Shown here piece after piece: positions 59,753 through 64,000 of a stretch of DNA of 64,000 bases. Position 1 is the stretch's first letter. Each line of letters begins with the position of its first letter. The position numbers and the translations under genes were made by a program. Where the stretch lies: assembly GCA_973895155.1 (NCBI GenBank), contig OZ316892.1:27466001-27530000 (forward strand), in the 5' to 3' direction. The DNA comes from Marsupella aquatica. Its lineage: Eukaryota; Marchantiophyta. Under the pieces are notes generated by a model that saw nothing but the letters and a program-made list of their open reading frames with translations, did no database searches and had not been told where the DNA came from.

Positions 59753-62700
59753 TGGGAGACAACAAACTGCTATCCAGAGCAATGCCAAACCAGGCTGAGT
59801 TGACCCTCATTTAGGGTCAGGTTCAGGTGAGTTAGGTTAGTGACTTGGGCAACAAGGTACTAAATGTCCAAACGGAGGCTAAAACTGCCAAATGGTGTTT
59901 TGAAGGCAAATTGCCCTAAGCCACAGGTAATTCTGCAAAACAAAATAGTTTTATGTTGCAATGCAAGAGAATTGGAGAAACATGTACCTGGAGTATGTGC
60001 AGGTGGAGAAGGACCCTGATTGACGTTAGATCAAAGAGTGCTTAGTAGGATGCGCAATGTGCGGCCATAATGGGGAGATGGTAGGGAGGTTAGGTTTGTC
60101 AACTGAGGGGGGGGGGAGGGGATTCTGTCCCTAGGCTCTCACAACATCTAGACTAATGGAATCTAGCTATGACCAGACTATCTCCCTTGTTATTTGTCTC
60201 TATGCATAAAAATTTCCCTCCATAGCTGTTATAATGATAGTAATCAATGAAACTAGTTCAAAATTAATTTAAATTACCTGGCGTGTTTGCATACTCTCCA
60301 AATTACATCAGCTGGGGGCTCAGGGTTTATGACTGCAAAGAGCTATTTCATGCAGCCAGGAGAACCAGCTTCAAGTTGCGTAGAAGTCTCCCAAGCCTCA
60401 AGCAAAGGGTTTAAAGTTTCAATGTAAAAAGAATGTGGGCAAGGGGAAGCAAAAGAGACGTGGTGACTACTCAATTGGTTCTGCAGATATCAAAGGGACT
60501 AATCAACATCCATGACAATAATTCATGCAACCAAAAAATTTAAAGCATCATGGCAGGGAATGCAAAAGCGAATGCCACTCCCTCCTACCCCTTCCCAACA
60601 GGTACCAATTAACACCAGTTAGTTTTGGAGATACTGAGTGTGTTGTCATGCGCATATACATCGCTACACAAATACATCGCATACAGTCCCACATCCAAAC
60701 ATAAGCACAAACAAACATAAGAGAATAGGCTACAAGTAGGACTCAGGTCCACACAAGTCCAAAACCCACTGAAATCGAACAGCGATTGACTCCAAGTGAC
60801 AATACAATATCAATCCCGCCCAATCCAATCACACACGTATGCGGCCACGTATGTCAAGCCCAATGCACCTTGCACTCAGGAATCGACGTTACATAGAAGG
60901 AGCTCTCAGCCACCATAGCCCGGGCCATAGCCAAATCCGCTCTCCTCTCCAAGGCTCAACAACGAAAGATAACCTTTTGACTCCTCACAATGGGAGAACT
61001 ACTCTCCACACAAACCCAAACGTACTGAACCGACAGCACACATACAAAACGCACAAACCTAGATAACACGATGTACTACAATGCCACCAAGAATTGTGTG
61101 ACAGTGTCAATCCAAGGAGTCTGGACACTCCAACAGTAGACTTTTCTGGTTGACAATGTTGGGGAGATGCATGGAGGGGAGGAAGACAAGACCAAGTATT
61201 CGAGGTGAATTCTTCATCAACACATCCCTCAGTCTGTTGGCGACTTATGGACATTACCATCCGAACCTGCAACTGACATGAAGTGAAGAAGTAGGTGGAA
61301 TTGATGGCACTACAAGCGCGACTACATTCAGGGATCATCAAAAAACAACATTCATTCTTCCTCAACTTTGCGAAATAGCTCAATGTTGCCACTCCTATTT
61401 AATGAGCTCTCTGATCCAATGTTGGTGTTGCCCATTGCAGCCTCCAGGTCCAGGTTCTCCATATCCATCCCAGTACCTATAGATGTAAACTGGGGCCAAA
61501 TCAGGCAGGGCCTCGGGCAATACCCACTGTCTTTTTTGTTGTCTTATAATCAAATAAGAGACAGAGCAAGGATTTTCAGGTCTGCTTGAAAGAACAAGAA
61601 CTGCATATTCTTGCTATTATTTAATTAATCCAAACAGGACATGGGTTGAAGATTGTAGCAAAGGCTTAGTGTAGGCAACAGCAATGGCAGCAGGGCAATG
61701 GTGTACTAGGGCTATGGCAGGACAGCTCATGGTTGAAGATTGCAGCAAAGGCTCAGTGTAGGCAACAACTTCATGGCAGCCACAATGGGGACACACCAAT
61801 GATGTAGGGCTATGGCACTCCAAATTGTGATGGTATGATAACGGCCATTTTATCAAATCCATTGATACAACATCCACTAAGAGTTATCAACAGAAGAGGG
61901 CTATGGCACTCCAAATTGTGATGGTATGCCAATTGCCATTTTATCAAATATATCCATTGGTACAACATCCGCTAAGAGAGTAATCAACAAAAGAGCAACA
62001 TGTAAATACTCAAGGTGATTTAGTGCAACTTGAAGCAGGCCCATACTACTGTAGAGTCTGTAAACTTGACCGGAGTTTGGTGAGTTAATCCATGTCAAGG
62101 GGGTGAAATTATGTACAATTAATATGCATTTTTGGGGTGTAACTGCAGTGGTCACCCATGTTTTCACCCAGTTCTTTTACATATAACTATGTAATAATGT
62201 AAATATTGACTATCTATTGGATTTTTTCAAGATTATTTGTAATCTAGGGTGGTTTGAACTGATTTCTGTTCAGGAGGGAAATTATCCTTCACGGGTTGTA
62301 GGACTGAGCTTCATTTGACCATGCTTGGATATCCACTTTTATATTCAACTGTGCATTTCATGGGGGTCTTTTAATTCTGGACTTAGAGAACCTGAAATGA
62401 GATCCATGGATAGGGTTCCAAGTTGGTATCTATTCCAAAAATTAAAAGCTCAGACAAGGTTCTATGGGATTGCTCCCTCAAGGGCGGGGAGGGGTCACTA
62501 TACGGAGGGCCATACATCACATACGACAGTTTGGGTTATTTATGATATTCTATAATGACTTTAAATAACATTCTATGACACCAATCATGTGATAACACAT
62601 ATGCATTTTGCAATTAATAAACCCTATACTTCCACTAACAACTTAATAAGCATTTCCCAAAATGATTACAATGACCTCATATTTTGTAAAATGCTGTGCC

Positions 62701-64000
62701 ACTTCTATGGAAGTAAACCTCTCCCCCCCCCCCCCACAAAGACTGCACCCCTCTAATTGATAGTTCGAATACAAAATTGGATACCTGCAGACTAAACCTT
62801 AAGTGTTTGGGTTTCAGTTAACCTGCTGTGTTTAGAGACTATAGTTCAATCAGGTAACTCTCACTTAGCAGTAAGGGTTTTAACTCCAGTTTAAATTTTT
62901 AGTCTGACTAGCAATATCTAACTCAAATTGTGGTTTGAATCCGAAAGTGGATACAACATGTGCAGTTTTAATCCGGTTTCTAGAATCATGTCTTAATAAT
63001 TGGTGGTTTTGCAATTTTTGTGCTTGACTCAATTTGGCTCCTGGCTAGATAGGTTAGGTCATATGCCATTTTCTGTGTTTTGTTTTAGATATGCACTCTT
63101 CGAAATCAATAGTGAAAGTTGTTTTGTAATCAAAATTTTCAAATATTAATCAGACATTTTTGGTTTGAAAAAACAACATTCAAATTTGGAATTCAATGTT
63201 GGATAATCAAATTGAAACACACTTCTCCTTTCATTTGTCCTTGTGTTATACTTGAACACTCAGTGAGTAATATAAATTATATGAACAACTAACTAATGTC
63301 TCACAGGAGTCAATGGACAGAGGGCTCTAGAGGAACAATAGTTCCCTCCTTCCCTCTCTCGATGCTATATGTGAAATAACCCTTGTATATCCAAACATGT
63401 TGAGAGTGTGAAGGTTACTCCGCAGCACATGTGGCAAATGTAAGCATTAAAATGAACAAAACAAGTCCCTTTTCCCTTGGCTAAGCCAGATCTAAAATTG
63501 ATCAGTCCAGCAAATAAATAAACTATAGTTTACAATACACAGAAATTCCTCTTTCCTTCTTTGTATCTATGGGGCTCAAGAGAGCCCCAAGGAGAGCACA
63601 ATTCTCTCCTGAATGCCCTCGTAACTCCCCCCCTGAGCCCTTCCATGTTCACCCATTATACTTCACCCAGGATGTGACTTATAAAAAATTATGGAATTAA
63701 AAACAGGAAAGACTTAGTTTGCAAGTTTTGACTTTGTATTTTTGAGGGGATTTGTTTTATAGAATAGGCACCTTTATTTGAGGAGTGAATTATGCAATTA
63801 TGCAATGACCCATCGATCTAGGCATATGTAACCCACAGTTCACACGATTGCAGAAAGTCAACACTTACACAAAGTCAAATACCACTGCAGACAATTTTAT
63901 CAACAAATCTTGCATGGCCTAAAATCCTGGCATTTTAACTTCTTCTTGTTGAGTTCTTTTGTTACACACGTCTATTGCACAACCTTAATTTCAGGCCAGG
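59750..64000. other. Intergenic region, no gene supported
   Basis: Short frames only. Contents worth noting are two overlapping duplications at 61640-61997 (listed), a C13 run at 62723-62735 and an AT-rich end. Confidence 0.5.
61640..61997. repeat. Two successive ~95-bp tandem duplications
   Basis: First pair: GGTTGAAGATTG.AGCAAAGGCT.AGTGTAGGCAACA near 61645 and 61733. Second pair: GGGCTATGGCACTCCAAATTGTGATGGTATG near 61806 and 61898, followed by GCCATTTTATCAAAT and ACAACATCC.CTAAGAG. The second pair begins where the first ends. Confidence 0.9.

Noticed and set aside
1-64000. CRISPR array, prokaryotic operon, or organelle genome segment
   Set aside because: Repeats are tandem without regular unique spacers. 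Genes have spliceosomal introns and plastid transit peptides, so the DNA is nuclear.

Overview
The window is nuclear DNA of a land plant. Spliceosomal GT-AG introns interrupt most genes. The set includes two genes for plastid proteins (ribosomal protein L24 and the biotin carboxylase subunit of plastid acetyl-CoA carboxylase), a cytosolic ribosomal protein gene, a plant-type alliinase/tryptophan-aminotransferase-like gene, and a sulfotransferase-aminotransferase fusion whose close relatives I know from plants. Six protein genes in 64 kb, introns mostly of 100-700 bp, and much retroposon and tandem-repeat debris suggest a medium-sized genome, perhaps a bryophyte or another non-angiosperm. The species cannot be fixed from the sequence alone.

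Layout. 1-5.8 kb: no gene seen. 5.8-13.4 kb, minus: 19-exon fusion gene, N-terminal sulfotransferase-like P-loop domain plus C-terminal class IV PLP aminotransferase (574 aa). 14.4-16.8 kb: a 706-bp LINE-type insertion with a 13-bp target-site duplication, a 'gtccatcaagtaacac' repeat block, a MITE-like element and a SINE-like retroposon. 19.5-20.7 kb, minus: 60S ribosomal protein L6 (4 exons, 233 aa). 22.4-24.3 kb, plus: plastid ribosomal protein L24 (3 exons, 186 aa). 26.9-31.9 kb, plus: plastid biotin carboxylase accC/CAC2 (16 exons, 568 aa). 32-42 kb: repeats, including a decayed LINE open reading frame end. 42.4-44.5 kb, plus: a divergent SKP1/Elongin-C-like BTB-fold gene (2 exons, 232 aa). 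45.3-47.5 kb: several tandem arrays and a tRNA-Thr(CGU) gene on the minus strand. 50.7-51.4 kb: tandem array. 52.3-53.8 kb, minus: intronless tryptophan-aminotransferase-related (TAR/alliinase) gene with a membrane anchor and EGF-like module (513 aa). 54.4-57 kb: about six copies of a several-hundred-bp repeat, hit by two retroposons with clear target-site duplications. 57-64 kb: no gene, AT-rich, more short tandem repeats and microsatellites.

The genes are independent housekeeping or metabolic loci, not an operon or cluster: cytosolic and plastid translation, plastid fatty-acid synthesis (acetyl-CoA to malonyl-CoA), probable auxin or alliinase-type amino-acid chemistry, and possible ubiquitin-ligase adaptor function. 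All exon models were assembled by hand from splice signals and reading frame. Each total coding length is a multiple of three, and the conserved families line up across every junction.
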